Below are positions 32,401 through 41,047 of a DNA stretch of 64,000 nucleotides, one piece after another. The stretch comes from Halieaceae bacterium UBA5044 (lineage in GTDB: Bacteria; Pseudomonadota; Gammaproteobacteria; Pseudomonadales; Halieaceae). A model generated the notes under the pieces. The model made no database searches. It was given only the letters and a program-made list of their open reading frames with translations, and was not told where the DNA came from. Positions within the stretch are counted from its first letter, which is position 1, and the number at the start of each line of letters is the position of its first letter. A program made the position numbers and the translations under genes. The DNA is taken from positions 361,899 through 425,898 of the forward strand of contig DIBU01000013.1 of NCBI GenBank assembly GCA_002416125.1, written 5' to 3'.

Positions 32401-33606
32401 GTGACAACTGCGACAAGGCCACTGGAAGGGCTGCGGGTAATAGAACTGGGCCAGCTGCTGGCGGGGCCCTTTGCCTGCACAATACTCGGGTATTTCGGTG
32501 CCGAAGTGATCAAGGTGGAGGCGCCCGGTGGCGACCCCATCCGCGGCTGGCGGGTGGTGCAGGACGGCACCTCACTCTGGTATCGCAGCCTGGGCCGCAA
32601 CAAGAAAAGCGTCACACTCGACCTGAAGAGTGAGCGCGGCCGGGAGCTGGTCCTGCAGCTGCTGGATAGCGCCGATGTGCTGGTGGAGAACTTCCGCCCG
32701 GGGGCGATGGAGGAGTGGGGTCTTGGCCCCGAGGTGGTCAAGGCGCGTAACCCAGGGCTGGTGTACGCCAGGATTTCAGGCTACGGCCAGACCGGGCCCT
32801 ACGCCAGCAAACCCGGATACGCATCGGTGACTGAGGGCTTTGGCGGTTTTCGCTATATCAATGGCGAGCCAGGCAAGGCGCCAGTGCGACCCAACATCAG
32901 CCTGGGTGACACCGTCGCGGCACTGCATGCAGCACTGGGCATCACCCTGGCGTTGCTGCAACGGGTAAAACCGGGCGGCGAGGGGCAGGTGGTGGACGTA
33001 GCGCTGTACGAGTCTATTTTCAACCTGCTGGAGGGCATGGTGCCCGAGTACGACGGCGCCGGCGTGGTGCGCGAGCCCTCGGGCACCACGGTGACGGGTA
33101 TCGTACCCACGAACACCTACCGCTGTGACGACGGCAAGCACGTGGTTATCGGCGGCAACGGCGACTCCATCTTCAAGCGCCTGATGACGGTAGCGGGGCG
33201 CTCCGATATGGCGGCGGACCCGGCGCTCGCGGACAATGCCGGCCGGGTGCGTCACGAGGCCGAGATCGACAAGGCGCTGGGGCTCTGGTGTGGCCAGCAT
33301 TCCTCGACCCATGTGATCAATGTGCTGGAGGAGGCCCGCGTGCCGGTGGGCCCGATCTACTCCGTTGCCGACATGCTCAACGATCCCCAGTACCAGGCCC
33401 GCGGGCTGTTTGAGCAGGTAGAGATTGACGGCAAACCGCTGAAAATTCCCGCCATCATGCCGCGCCTCGCCGGGACGCCCGGACGCACGGAATGGCCCGG
33501 CGGCGATCTTGGCAGCCACAACCGGGATGTCCTGCAGGGGTTGCTGGGCCTGGACGACGACGAGCTGGCGCAGCTTGCCGCGGATGGGGTGATTGCCCCG
33601 GGCTGA
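32401..33606 (+). CDS. CaiB/BaiF (family III) CoA transferase
   Basis: A 401-residue enzyme that moves CoA between carboxylic acids. Seen: LEGLRVIELGQLLAGPFACTI at the N-terminus, EVIKVEAPGGDPIRGW, SEKPDVLVE-like SADVLVENFRPGAMEEWGLG, ARISGYGQTGPYASKPGY and ISLGDTVAALHAALG, the last holding the catalytic Asp. The GTG at 32401 is preceded by gggggaga. Substrate unknown; with the acyl-CoA dehydrogenase nearby it may activate an acid for beta-oxidation. Confidence 0.92.
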   Translation: MTTATRPLEGLRVIELGQLLAGPFACTILGYFGAEVIKVEAPGGDPIRGWRVVQDGTSLWYRSLGRNKKSVTLDLKSERGRELVLQLLDSADVLVENFRPGAMEEWGLGPEVVKARNPGLVYARISGYGQTGPYASKPGYASVTEGFGGFRYINGEPGKAPVRPNISLGDTVAALHAALGITLALLQRVKPGGEGQVVDVALYESIFNLLEGMVPEYDGAGVVREPSGTTVTGIVPTNTYRCDDGKHVVIGGNGDSIFKRLMTVAGRSDMAADPALADNAGRVRHEAEIDKALGLWCGQHSSTHVINVLEEARVPVGPIYSVADMLNDPQYQARGLFEQVEIDGKPLKIPAIMPRLAGTPGRTEWPGGDLGSHNRDVLQGLLGLDDDELAQLAADGVIAPG

Positions 33607-33616
33607 CCAGTGCGGC

Positions 33617-35131
33617 CTAGCCGGTCTTGTCCAGGGCTGCGTGCGTCGGGTTGCTGAACACCAGGCTGCCGTCATCCAGCGGTGCGTTCAGCAGGGTTTT
33701 GCGGTCCCTGCGGTAGTCCTGGGAATTGCGCCAGGGGTCGCGGTCCCCCTGTTTCGGAAGCAGGTGCAGCGCGCGCTGTATGTAGCCAGCACTGAAATCA
33801 TCTAACCAGGGGCGCGCCGGCATGTCCTTGTCGGCGGGTCGCAATGTGGGCGTGACCTGCGCGACACCGCGGCGGTCCATGTGGTTCAGCAGGCGGCCGA
33901 CAAAGCGGGCGGTGAGGTCGGCGCGCAAGGTCCACGAGGCGTTGATGTAGCCGTAGGTGTGGGCCATGTTAGGCACCCCGGAAAACAGCATGCCGCGCCA
34001 GGTCCAGCACGCCCCGAAATCGACTGCTTTGCCATCCACCTCGAAGGTGATGCCACCCATCACCAACAGCTGCAGGCCCGTGGCGGTCACGATGATATCA
34101 GCCTCCAGCGTTTCACCGGACTGCAGGCGGATACCGGTTTCCGTAAAGCGGTCGATGTGGTCGGTCACGATGTCCGCCCGGCCGCTGCGCAGGGCGGCAT
34201 ACAGGTCGCCATCGGGCACCAGGCAGAGGCGCTGGTCCCAGGGGTTGTAGGCGGGGGTAAAGTGTTTCTCGATGTCGAAGTCCGGCCCGAGGGACTTGCG
34301 CAGCATTTTCAGTAGCTGTGCCTTTACCTGCTCCGGCTGGGTGCGGCTCTTCCTGTACACCCACTGCTGCAGCATGGTGTTTTTCCAGCGTGTGATGGCA
34401 TAGGCCCAGCGCTCGGGCAGGCAGCGCCGCAGCAGGTTGGCCAGCTTGTCGCGATTGGGGCGCGATATGACGTAGGTGGGCGAACGCTGCAACATGGTGA
34501 CGTGGGCCGCGTCCCGGGCCAGTGCCGGCACCAGCGTCATGGCGGTCGCGCCAGAGCCGATGATCACCACGCGCTTGTTCCGGTAGTCGAGGTCCTGTGG
34601 CCAATGCTGGGGGTGCACCAGGGTGCCGCGGAAGCGGTCCTGTTCGGGGAACGCCGGCGCGTGTCCCTGGGCGTAGTTGAAGTAGCCCGAGCAGAGCAGC
34701 AGGAACTGGCAGCTGAAGCACTCTTCGCGGACCGCGCCCTGTTCATCCGTGACAGCGACGTCCAGCGTCCAGCGGGCTGTTTCAGTGCTGAAGCGCGCCC
34801 GCAATACCGTGTGTTGAAAGTGGATGTGTTCGCGCACGGCGTACTCATCCGCCGCGCTGTTGATGTACTCGAGGATCGATGCGCCATCGGCAATGGCGCG
34901 TTCGTGTACCCAGGGTTTGAAATCGTAGCCCAGCGTATGCATGTCGCTGTCGGAACGAATCCCGGGATAGCGAAACAGATCCCAGGTGCCACCCACCCGC
35001 GGCCGGCTCTCCAGCAGGATGACGCGCCGGCCGGGACACAGGGTTTGCAGGTGTACTGCGGCGCCGATGCCGGACAGCCCGGCGCCGACGATGATCACAT
35101 CGGCGCTGTGCCCGCTGTTCGATGCTCGCAT
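33617..35131 (-). CDS. Flavin-binding monooxygenase, Baeyer-Villiger type
   Basis: A 504-residue FAD/NADPH monooxygenase. Seen: the FAD-binding GAGLSGIGAAVHL near residue 17, the Baeyer-Villiger fingerprint region FRGTLVHPQHWP (FxGxxxHxxxW), the NADPH-binding GSGATAMTLVPALA, and TATGLQLLVMGG (ATG motif) before the C-terminal part. Such enzymes insert oxygen next to ketones to form esters or lactones. The acyl-CoA dehydrogenase gene ends 6 bases upstream on the same strand, so the two form an operon for ketone or fatty-acid-like substrates. Confidence 0.88.
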   Translation of the reverse strand: MRASNSGHSADVIIVGAGLSGIGAAVHLQTLCPGRRVILLESRPRVGGTWDLFRYPGIRSDSDMHTLGYDFKPWVHERAIADGASILEYINSAADEYAVREHIHFQHTVLRARFSTETARWTLDVAVTDEQGAVREECFSCQFLLLCSGYFNYAQGHAPAFPEQDRFRGTLVHPQHWPQDLDYRNKRVVIIGSGATAMTLVPALARDAAHVTMLQRSPTYVISRPNRDKLANLLRRCLPERWAYAITRWKNTMLQQWVYRKSRTQPEQVKAQLLKMLRKSLGPDFDIEKHFTPAYNPWDQRLCLVPDGDLYAALRSGRADIVTDHIDRFTETGIRLQSGETLEADIIVTATGLQLLVMGGITFEVDGKAVDFGACWTWRGMLFSGVPNMAHTYGYINASWTLRADLTARFVGRLLNHMDRRGVAQVTPTLRPADKDMPARPWLDDFSAGYIQRALHLLPKQGDRDPWRNSQDYRRDRKTLLNAPLDDGSLVFSNPTHAALDKTG

Positions 35132-35137
35132 CGGCGC

Positions 35138-36277
35138 TCAGCCCCGGCCGAGTATCGAGCGCGCCACCAGTTCCCGCATGATTTCCGATGAGCCGCCGTA
35201 GATGCGCTGGATGCGCGCGTCCGTGTAGAAGCGGGAAATAGGGTATTCCACCGTATATCCGTAGCCGCCGAACAGCTGCAGGCACTCGTCGATGGTGTCG
35301 CACTGCATTTCGCAGGAGGCGAGCTTCAGCATGGCCGCCTTGTCGGCGGTCAGCTCACCGCGGCTGTATTCGTCGGCACACTGCTCGTACAACGCGCGGT
35401 TGAGGGCGATCTGCGTGCGCACGTCTGCCAGTTTGAAACGGGTATTCTGAAAGCTGCCAATGGCCTGGCCGAAGGCCTTGCGCTCCAGCACATAGTCCAC
35501 GGTCAACGCGAGTGCGCCCTCGGCGGCGGCCACGGCCTGCGCCGCAATCCCCAGGCGCTCCCGGGGCAGCTCCTCCATCATGATCACGAAACCCTTGTTT
35601 TCCTCGCCGAGCAGTGCGTTGGCGGGCAGGCGCATGTCCTGGAAGAAGAGCAGGGCGGTGTCGGATGCGTGCTGGCCGATTTTCTCGATCTTCTTGCCGC
35701 GCTCAAAGCCGGGCAGGGTGGTGTCGACAAGGAACAGGGAGGTGCCCTTGGCTCCCTTGCCGGGGTCGGTAATGGCGGCGACGATAACCAGGTCAGCGTG
35801 CATGCCGTTGGTGATGAAGATCTTGGAACCATTCAGGATCCACCCGTCGCCGTCACGCACGGCATTGGTGCGTATGCCCTGCACATCGGAGCCGGCGCCC
35901 GGCTCGGTCATGGCCAGCGCGCCCACGGCGTCACCGCTGACCATTTTCGGCAACCAGTGCTGCTTCTGTGCTTCGGTCCCGTGGCGGGCCAGGTAGGGGG
36001 CGACGATATTCGAGTGGATGCCGAAGCCGGAGGCGAAGCCACCGAAGCCCATCCGCGACAGCTCTTCAATCAGCATCAGGGTGACGTGGGGCGTGGTGCC
36101 GGCGCCGCCATAGGCTTCGTCCATGTCAGCGCAGAGCAGGCCGGCTGCACCCAGTGTGCGCCACAGTTCGCGCGGCACCATGTGATCCTGCTCCCACTGT
36201 TCATAGTAGGGAGCGATTTCCTGTTCAAAGGCACGTCGGGCCATATCGCGAAACAGGGTCAGTTCGTCACTTTGCAT
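35138..36277 (-). CDS. Acyl-CoA dehydrogenase
   Basis: A 379-residue FAD enzyme that forms the alpha-beta double bond of acyl-CoA. Seen: MTEPGAGSDVQGIRTNAV (FAD/substrate motif), WILNGSKIFITNGMHADL, and the C-terminal LQLFGGYGYTVEYPISRFYTDARI block followed by IYGGSSEIMRELVAR. The ATG at 36277 has a GGAGAA ribosome-binding site; upstream in-frame codons are not conserved. First gene of the operon with the Baeyer-Villiger-type gene; divergent from the aldehyde dehydrogenase gene over about 110 bases. Confidence 0.94.
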   Translation of the reverse strand: MQSDELTLFRDMARRAFEQEIAPYYEQWEQDHMVPRELWRTLGAAGLLCADMDEAYGGAGTTPHVTLMLIEELSRMGFGGFASGFGIHSNIVAPYLARHGTEAQKQHWLPKMVSGDAVGALAMTEPGAGSDVQGIRTNAVRDGDGWILNGSKIFITNGMHADLVIVAAITDPGKGAKGTSLFLVDTTLPGFERGKKIEKIGQHASDTALLFFQDMRLPANALLGEENKGFVIMMEELPRERLGIAAQAVAAAEGALALTVDYVLERKAFGQAIGSFQNTRFKLADVRTQIALNRALYEQCADEYSRGELTADKAAMLKLASCEMQCDTIDECLQLFGGYGYTVEYPISRFYTDARIQRIYGGSSEIMRELVARSILGRG

Positions 36278-36388
36278 GATCGGTTCTCCAAATCGAGGGT
36301 GGCGCAATGATAACCTCATGGGGTAGTGGCCGACCACTCATCGGGTGCTACACTACGTCGCAACCATAATCAGCAATGGAGAGTACCG

Positions 36389-37816
36389 ATGCGCGAATAC
36401 CTGCAGTTCTACATCAATGGTGAGTGGGTCGACCCCGTCACCCCCAAGGCGCACGATGTCATCAACCCCGCCGATGAGTCGGTCTGTGCGCACATTTCCC
36501 TGGGTAGTGAAGCCGATGTGGATCGCGCTGTGGCAGCCGCTCGCAAGGCGTTCGATACCTGGGGTTACAGCAGCCGCGAAGAGAGGATTGCGGTGCTCGA
36601 GTCCTGCGTTGCCACCTATGAGAAGTACTATAACGACATGGCCGATGCCATCCGTGAGGAAATGGGGGCGCCCAAGAGCCTGGCCGTCTCCGCGCAGGCG
36701 CATGCCGGCCTGGGGCACCTGCAGGAGGCCCTGCGGGTGCTGCGGGAGTTCGAATTCGAGGAAGATCTCGGTGAACACCGCCTGTTCAAGGAACCGATCG
36801 GCGTCTGTGGCCTGATCACGCCGTGGAACTGGCCGGTCAACCAGATTGGCTGCAAGGTGGCGCCAGCGCTCGCCGTGGGCTGCACCATGGTCCTCAAGCC
36901 GTCCGAGGTGGCACCGCTGTCCGGCTACCTGTTCGCGAAGATCATGCACGAGGCGGGCGTGCCGGCTGGTGTGTTCAACCTGGTCAATGGCGACGGACCA
37001 ACGGTCGGCGCCGCGCTGTCCCGTCACCCGGATGTGGACATGATGTCCTTCACCGGTTCCACCCGGGCGGGCTCTCAGGTGGCGCAGAATGCCGCGCCGA
37101 CAGTGAAGCGGGTCACCCAGGAACTGGGTGGCAAGTCGCCCAACATCATTCTTGACGATGCGGACCTGGAAGCCGCGGTCACCCGTGGCGTATTGCACAT
37201 GTACACCAACACAGGGCAGTCCTGCAATGCGCCATCGCGCATGCTGGTGCCGCGTGCGCGTCTGGCTGAGGCCGAAGCGATCGCCGCTGCGGTCAGCGCC
37301 AAGGTGGTTGTAGGTGATCCGGCCGATGAGGCGACCACCATGGGCCCCGTGGTGTCTGAACTGCAATTCAACAAGATCCAGGGCCTCATTGAAAAGGGCA
37401 TTGCCGAGGGCGCCAAGCTCGTGTGCGGTGGTCCCGGGCGCCCCGAGGGTATCGACAAGGGCTACTTCGTCCGCCCCACGGTCTTCTCCGAGGCCAATAA
37501 TGAGATGACCATCGCTCGCGAAGAAATCTTCGGCCCGGTACTGGTCATGATTCCCTATGACACCGAAGAAGAAGCCATTGCCATCGCCAACGACACCCCC
37601 TACGGTCTCGCAGGCTACGTGCAGAGCGGTGACATCGCCCACGCGCGACGGGTCGCCTCGCGCATCCGTGCTGGCAACGTGCACATCAACGGTGCCACGG
37701 GTGGTTACAACGTACCGTTCGGCGGCTACAAGCAGTCTGGCAACGGTCGCGAGTGGGGCGCCCACGGCTTTACCGATTTCCTTGAAATCAAGGCGGTAGA
37801 GGGCTTCGGCGGCTGA
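36389..37816 (+). CDS. Aldehyde dehydrogenase family protein
   Basis: A 475-residue NAD(P)-dependent aldehyde dehydrogenase. Seen: LITPWNWPVNQIGCKVAPAL (cofactor fold), SFTGSTRAGSQVAQNAAPTV, TQELGGKSPNIILDDADL with the catalytic Glu, NTGQSCNAPSRMLVP with the nucleophilic Cys, and EIFGPVLVMIPYDTEEEAI. The ATG at 36389 follows a tggaga ribosome-binding site. The glycerol kinase start codon lies one base after its stop (TGA-G-ATG), so both are co-translated. Substrate unknown. Confidence 0.93.
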   Translation: MREYLQFYINGEWVDPVTPKAHDVINPADESVCAHISLGSEADVDRAVAAARKAFDTWGYSSREERIAVLESCVATYEKYYNDMADAIREEMGAPKSLAVSAQAHAGLGHLQEALRVLREFEFEEDLGEHRLFKEPIGVCGLITPWNWPVNQIGCKVAPALAVGCTMVLKPSEVAPLSGYLFAKIMHEAGVPAGVFNLVNGDGPTVGAALSRHPDVDMMSFTGSTRAGSQVAQNAAPTVKRVTQELGGKSPNIILDDADLEAAVTRGVLHMYTNTGQSCNAPSRMLVPRARLAEAEAIAAAVSAKVVVGDPADEATTMGPVVSELQFNKIQGLIEKGIAEGAKLVCGGPGRPEGIDKGYFVRPTVFSEANNEMTIAREEIFGPVLVMIPYDTEEEAIAIANDTPYGLAGYVQSGDIAHARRVASRIRAGNVHINGATGGYNVPFGGYKQSGNGREWGAHGFTDFLEIKAVEGFGG

Positions 37817-37817
37817 G

Positions 37818-39305
37818 ATGTCGGCGTTCATTCTGGCCATAGACCAGGGGACAACCGGCACCACGGTAGCGCTGATGGACGCTTCGGGGCGCCTGCGCAC
37901 CAGCGTCAACATCGAGTTCCCCCAGCACTACCCGAAACCGGGCTGGGTGGAACACGATGCCGCGGACATCTGGTCCTCGGTGCAGCGCGGCATTCGCAGT
38001 GTGCTGCGCAAGCGCGTCTGCAAGCCGTCGGACATCGTCGGCATTGGCATCACCAATCAGCGTGAAACCGCGTTGCTGTGGGACCGCAGCAACGGCGACG
38101 CGCTGAACCGGGCCATTGTCTGGCAGTGTCGTCGCACGACCGACTTTTGCGAAACCCTCAAGGCCGCTGGCCACGAGGCGCAGGTCAGGCGCAAGTCGGG
38201 CCTGGTGCTGGACCCGTACTTTTCCGCCAGCAAGTTTCGCTGGTTACTGCGAAACACACCCGGCGCGGGGCGCAAGCTGCGCGCGGGTCGGGTGGCTGCA
38301 GGTACGGTCGACAGCTATCTGGTCTGGCAACTCAGCGGCGGATCCGTGCACGCAACGGATGTGTCGAATGCGTCGCGCACGTCTTTGATGAACCTCCAGC
38401 GCCTGACCTGGGACAAGGAACTCATGGCCTTGTTCGAGGTGCCGGAAGGCGTGTTGCCGGACATCGTGCCGTCCAGCGCTATCGTTGCGCACACCCGTGG
38501 CGTACCTGGCCTGCCGGACGGCATTCCCATCGCCGGCATCGCCGGGGACCAGCAGGCCGCCCTGTTTGGTCAGGCCTGTTTCAGTGCGGGGGATGCAAAG
38601 TGCACCTTTGGCACGGGCTCCTTTATCCTGATGAATACCGGCGCCGAGCTGTTGCAGTCCCGCTCCGGGTTGCTGACCACCGCAGCCTGGCAGTTGGGCA
38701 ACGCGGACCCGGTCTATGCACTGGAGGGCGGTGCTTTCGTGTGTGGGGCCGCCGTGCAATGGCTGCGCGACGGGCTTGGTCTTATTCGACGCTCATCCGA
38801 GGTGGAAGCACTGGCCGCCTCGGTTCCCGACAGTGGTGGCGTGGAGTTCGTGCCCGCCCTGACCGGCCTCGGTGCGCCACACTGGGCGCCTGACGCACGC
38901 GGCGTGCTGACTGGCCTGACCCGTGGAACAGGTCGCGGGCACATCGCCCGGGCGACGCTGGACGCCATGGCGCTGCAAAATGCCGATATCCTGCTCGCCA
39001 TGGAGCGCGACCTCGGCAAGCGCATGCGCCCCCTGCGCGTGGATGGCGGTGCCGCGGCCAACAACCTGCTGATGCAAATCCAGGCTGACGTGCTGGGCCG
39101 CAAGCTGATCCGTCCCGAGGTCATTGAGACCACCGTGGCCGGTGCCTGCTATCTCGCCGGGCTGGGCGTGGGTCTGTGGTCCGGCACGGCAGATTTGCGC
39201 AAGATCTGGTCGGTAGAGCGGGATTTCACAGTGCGTCTTTCTGCATCGGCGCGCCGTCGACGGCATGCCTCCTGGCAGGCGGCGTTGGCCCGGGCGCTGC
39301 TGTGA
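37818..39305 (+). CDS. glpK: Glycerol kinase
   Basis: A 495-residue FGGY-family kinase forming sn-glycerol 3-phosphate from glycerol and ATP in the cytoplasm. Seen: LAIDQGTTGTTVALMDASG (first phosphate loop), WVEHDAADIW, GITNQRETALLWDRSNGDAL, LVWQLSGGSVHATDVSNASR, IAGDQQAALFGQACF, FGTGSFILMNTG and RVDGGAAANNLLMQIQAD, all in FGGY/GlpK order. Neither glpF nor glpD is adjacent. It is coupled to the aldehyde dehydrogenase gene, an unusual partner. A related sugar or polyol kinase is possible but the motifs fit GlpK best. Confidence 0.92.
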   Translation: MSAFILAIDQGTTGTTVALMDASGRLRTSVNIEFPQHYPKPGWVEHDAADIWSSVQRGIRSVLRKRVCKPSDIVGIGITNQRETALLWDRSNGDALNRAIVWQCRRTTDFCETLKAAGHEAQVRRKSGLVLDPYFSASKFRWLLRNTPGAGRKLRAGRVAAGTVDSYLVWQLSGGSVHATDVSNASRTSLMNLQRLTWDKELMALFEVPEGVLPDIVPSSAIVAHTRGVPGLPDGIPIAGIAGDQQAALFGQACFSAGDAKCTFGTGSFILMNTGAELLQSRSGLLTTAAWQLGNADPVYALEGGAFVCGAAVQWLRDGLGLIRRSSEVEALAASVPDSGGVEFVPALTGLGAPHWAPDARGVLTGLTRGTGRGHIARATLDAMALQNADILLAMERDLGKRMRPLRVDGGAAANNLLMQIQADVLGRKLIRPEVIETTVAGACYLAGLGVGLWSGTADLRKIWSVERDFTVRLSASARRRRHASWQAALARALL

Positions 39306-39314
39306 GGAGGTCAC

Positions 39315-39500
39315 GTGGCTGATATCCTCACCTTTCGCAGGCCCTCGCTGAAAGAGAAGCACAAGGGCAACACGCTGTGTCGCCACGGTCACCACAAGTG
39401 GCTGGTCGACAAGGCCAAACAGTTCGACGTCAAGCAAGGTCGCCTGGTCACCGTGTATTGCTGTGCACGCTGCGGTGAGCGTAAAGTGAAGGCCTTGTAG
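39315..39500 (+). CDS. Small Cys/His-rich protein, possible zinc ribbon
   Basis: A 61-residue basic protein of unknown function. Seen: LCRHGHHKW near residues 21-29 and YCCARCGERK near 49-58, which together could bind one zinc ion as a ribbon; the middle (LVDKAKQFDVKQGRLVTV) would be the connecting strands. It starts with GTG behind a perfect GGAGG at 6 bases distance, 9 bases after glpK, so it is probably the third gene of that operon. It seems a real gene from its ribosome-binding site and cysteine spacing. Confidence 0.7.
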   Translation: MADILTFRRPSLKEKHKGNTLCRHGHHKWLVDKAKQFDVKQGRLVTVYCCARCGERKVKAL

Positions 39501-39571
39501 GCACCGGCGAGTGTTGAGGCAGGGCATATGCCTGCCCGTCAGCCGGTTCTCACTCACTGTCAGGTATTCGG

Positions 39572-40933
39572 GTGACCACCATGACGCAGATGATCTATCC
39601 CACCACCAATTTGAAGGCCACCGAACAGTTGGTCATTGAGCGCGGGGAGGGCGTATACGTCTACGATAACCACGGTCAGCAATATCTCGAGGGTATGAGC
39701 GGGCTCTGGTGCACCGCCCTGGGATACGGCAATGAGGAGGTGGTCGAGGCTGCGGCCCGGCAGATGCGCACGCTGTCCTACTCGCATCTGTTCGGCGGCA
39801 AGACGCATCCGGCCGCCATGCAACTGGCGGATACGCTCGCGGCCATGGTACCGGTAAGCAACGCGCGCGTATTCCTTGGCAACTCAGGCTCCGACGCCAA
39901 TGACACCCTGGTCAAACTGTTGCGCTACCACTTCAACGCCATTGGCCAGCCGGAAAAATACAAGATCATTGCCCGTGAACGGGCCTACCACGGTGTGACG
40001 GTGGCAGCGGCCTCGCTGACCGGGCTCTTGCCCAATCACACGCATTTCAGCCTGCCGTTCGATGCGCTGGGGGTACTGCGCACGGGTGCGCCGCATTTCT
40101 ATCGCGACGGTTTGTCCGGTGAAAGTGAGTCGCAGTTTGCCAGCCGCCGGGCCGAGGAACTGGAAGCCCTGATCCTGGCTGAAGGGCCGGAGACGATTGC
40201 GGCGTTCATTGCCGAGCCGGTCAATGGCGCTGGCGGCGTTATCGTCCCGCCCGCCGGCTATTTCGAGAAGGTGCAGGCTGTGTTGCGCAAGTACGACATC
40301 CTGTTCTGGGATGACGAGGTGATTTGCGGCTTTGGTCGCACCGGTGAAGACTTCGGCGCAACCACTTACGGCATCCAACCGCAACTGATGTCGCTGGCCA
40401 AGGCCCTGTCGTCCGCGTACCTGCCGGTGAGCGCGGCGGTTGTCAGCGGCGACATCTACGAGTCGCTGGTGGAGCCGAGTGCGGCGGTCGGCGTGTTTGG
40501 TCACGGGTATACCTATGGGGGGCATCCGGTAGCCTGCGCTGTGGCGTCCAAGGTGCTGGAAATCTACGAGCGCGATCAGCTGTTTGCCAGGGCGGCTGAC
40601 ACCGGGCGGTACCTGCAGCAAGAGCTGCAACGGTTTGCCGAGCATCCGCTGGTGGGTGAGGTGCGCGGTGTGGGCATGATCGCGGCACTGGAACTGGTCG
40701 CGAACAGAACTACGCGCGAGGCCTTCAGCGGCAATGCGATGGGCGGCTACTGCGCTCTGCGGGCTCAGGCGCACGGCCTTATTGTGCGTGCCATGGGCGG
40801 CAACAGTATAGCCCTGTGCCCACCGCTGGTGATCACGCGGTCGCAAGTGGATGAACTGGTCAGCAAGCTCGGTAGGGCACTGGATGACACACTGCAGTTC
40901 GCCCAAGCCGAGGGGTTACTGCGCGGCGAATGA
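39572..40933 (+). CDS. Class III aminotransferase
   Basis: A 453-residue PLP-dependent aminotransferase of the class III (omega-aminotransferase) group. Seen: LEGMSGLWCTALGYGNEEVV, VFLGNSGSDANDTLVKLL (phosphate cup), FWDDEVICGFGRTG with the PLP Asp, SLAKALSSAYLPVSAAVV with the Schiff-base Lys, and YTYGGHPVACAV. It is clearly different from the gene at 30008 (for example SGSDAND in place of SGSEAAD). Start is GTG at 39572 or the ATG 9 bases later. Probable substrates are taurine-like or diamine compounds; not decided by sequence. Confidence 0.9.
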   Translation: MTTMTQMIYPTTNLKATEQLVIERGEGVYVYDNHGQQYLEGMSGLWCTALGYGNEEVVEAAARQMRTLSYSHLFGGKTHPAAMQLADTLAAMVPVSNARVFLGNSGSDANDTLVKLLRYHFNAIGQPEKYKIIARERAYHGVTVAAASLTGLLPNHTHFSLPFDALGVLRTGAPHFYRDGLSGESESQFASRRAEELEALILAEGPETIAAFIAEPVNGAGGVIVPPAGYFEKVQAVLRKYDILFWDDEVICGFGRTGEDFGATTYGIQPQLMSLAKALSSAYLPVSAAVVSGDIYESLVEPSAAVGVFGHGYTYGGHPVACAVASKVLEIYERDQLFARAADTGRYLQQELQRFAEHPLVGEVRGVGMIAALELVANRTTREAFSGNAMGGYCALRAQAHGLIVRAMGGNSIALCPPLVITRSQVDELVSKLGRALDDTLQFAQAEGLLRGE

Positions 40934-41005
40934 CCATCGAAGCGCCATAACCTCAGGCTATTGGCCGGATGACTCCAAGTGTCTGTGCGTCTCCTGTTCA
41001 GTCTC

Positions 41006-41011
41006 TATAAT
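41006..41011 (+). promoter_or_regulatory. Perfect -10 box before the second sulfatase
   Basis: TATAAT lies 37 bases upstream of the sulfatase start codon. No good -35 box is seen at 16-18 bases, so this may be an activator-dependent promoter. Confidence 0.35.
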
Positions 41012-41047
41012 CGGGCATAAAACAGCGAGACGATAAGGACGCACAAC

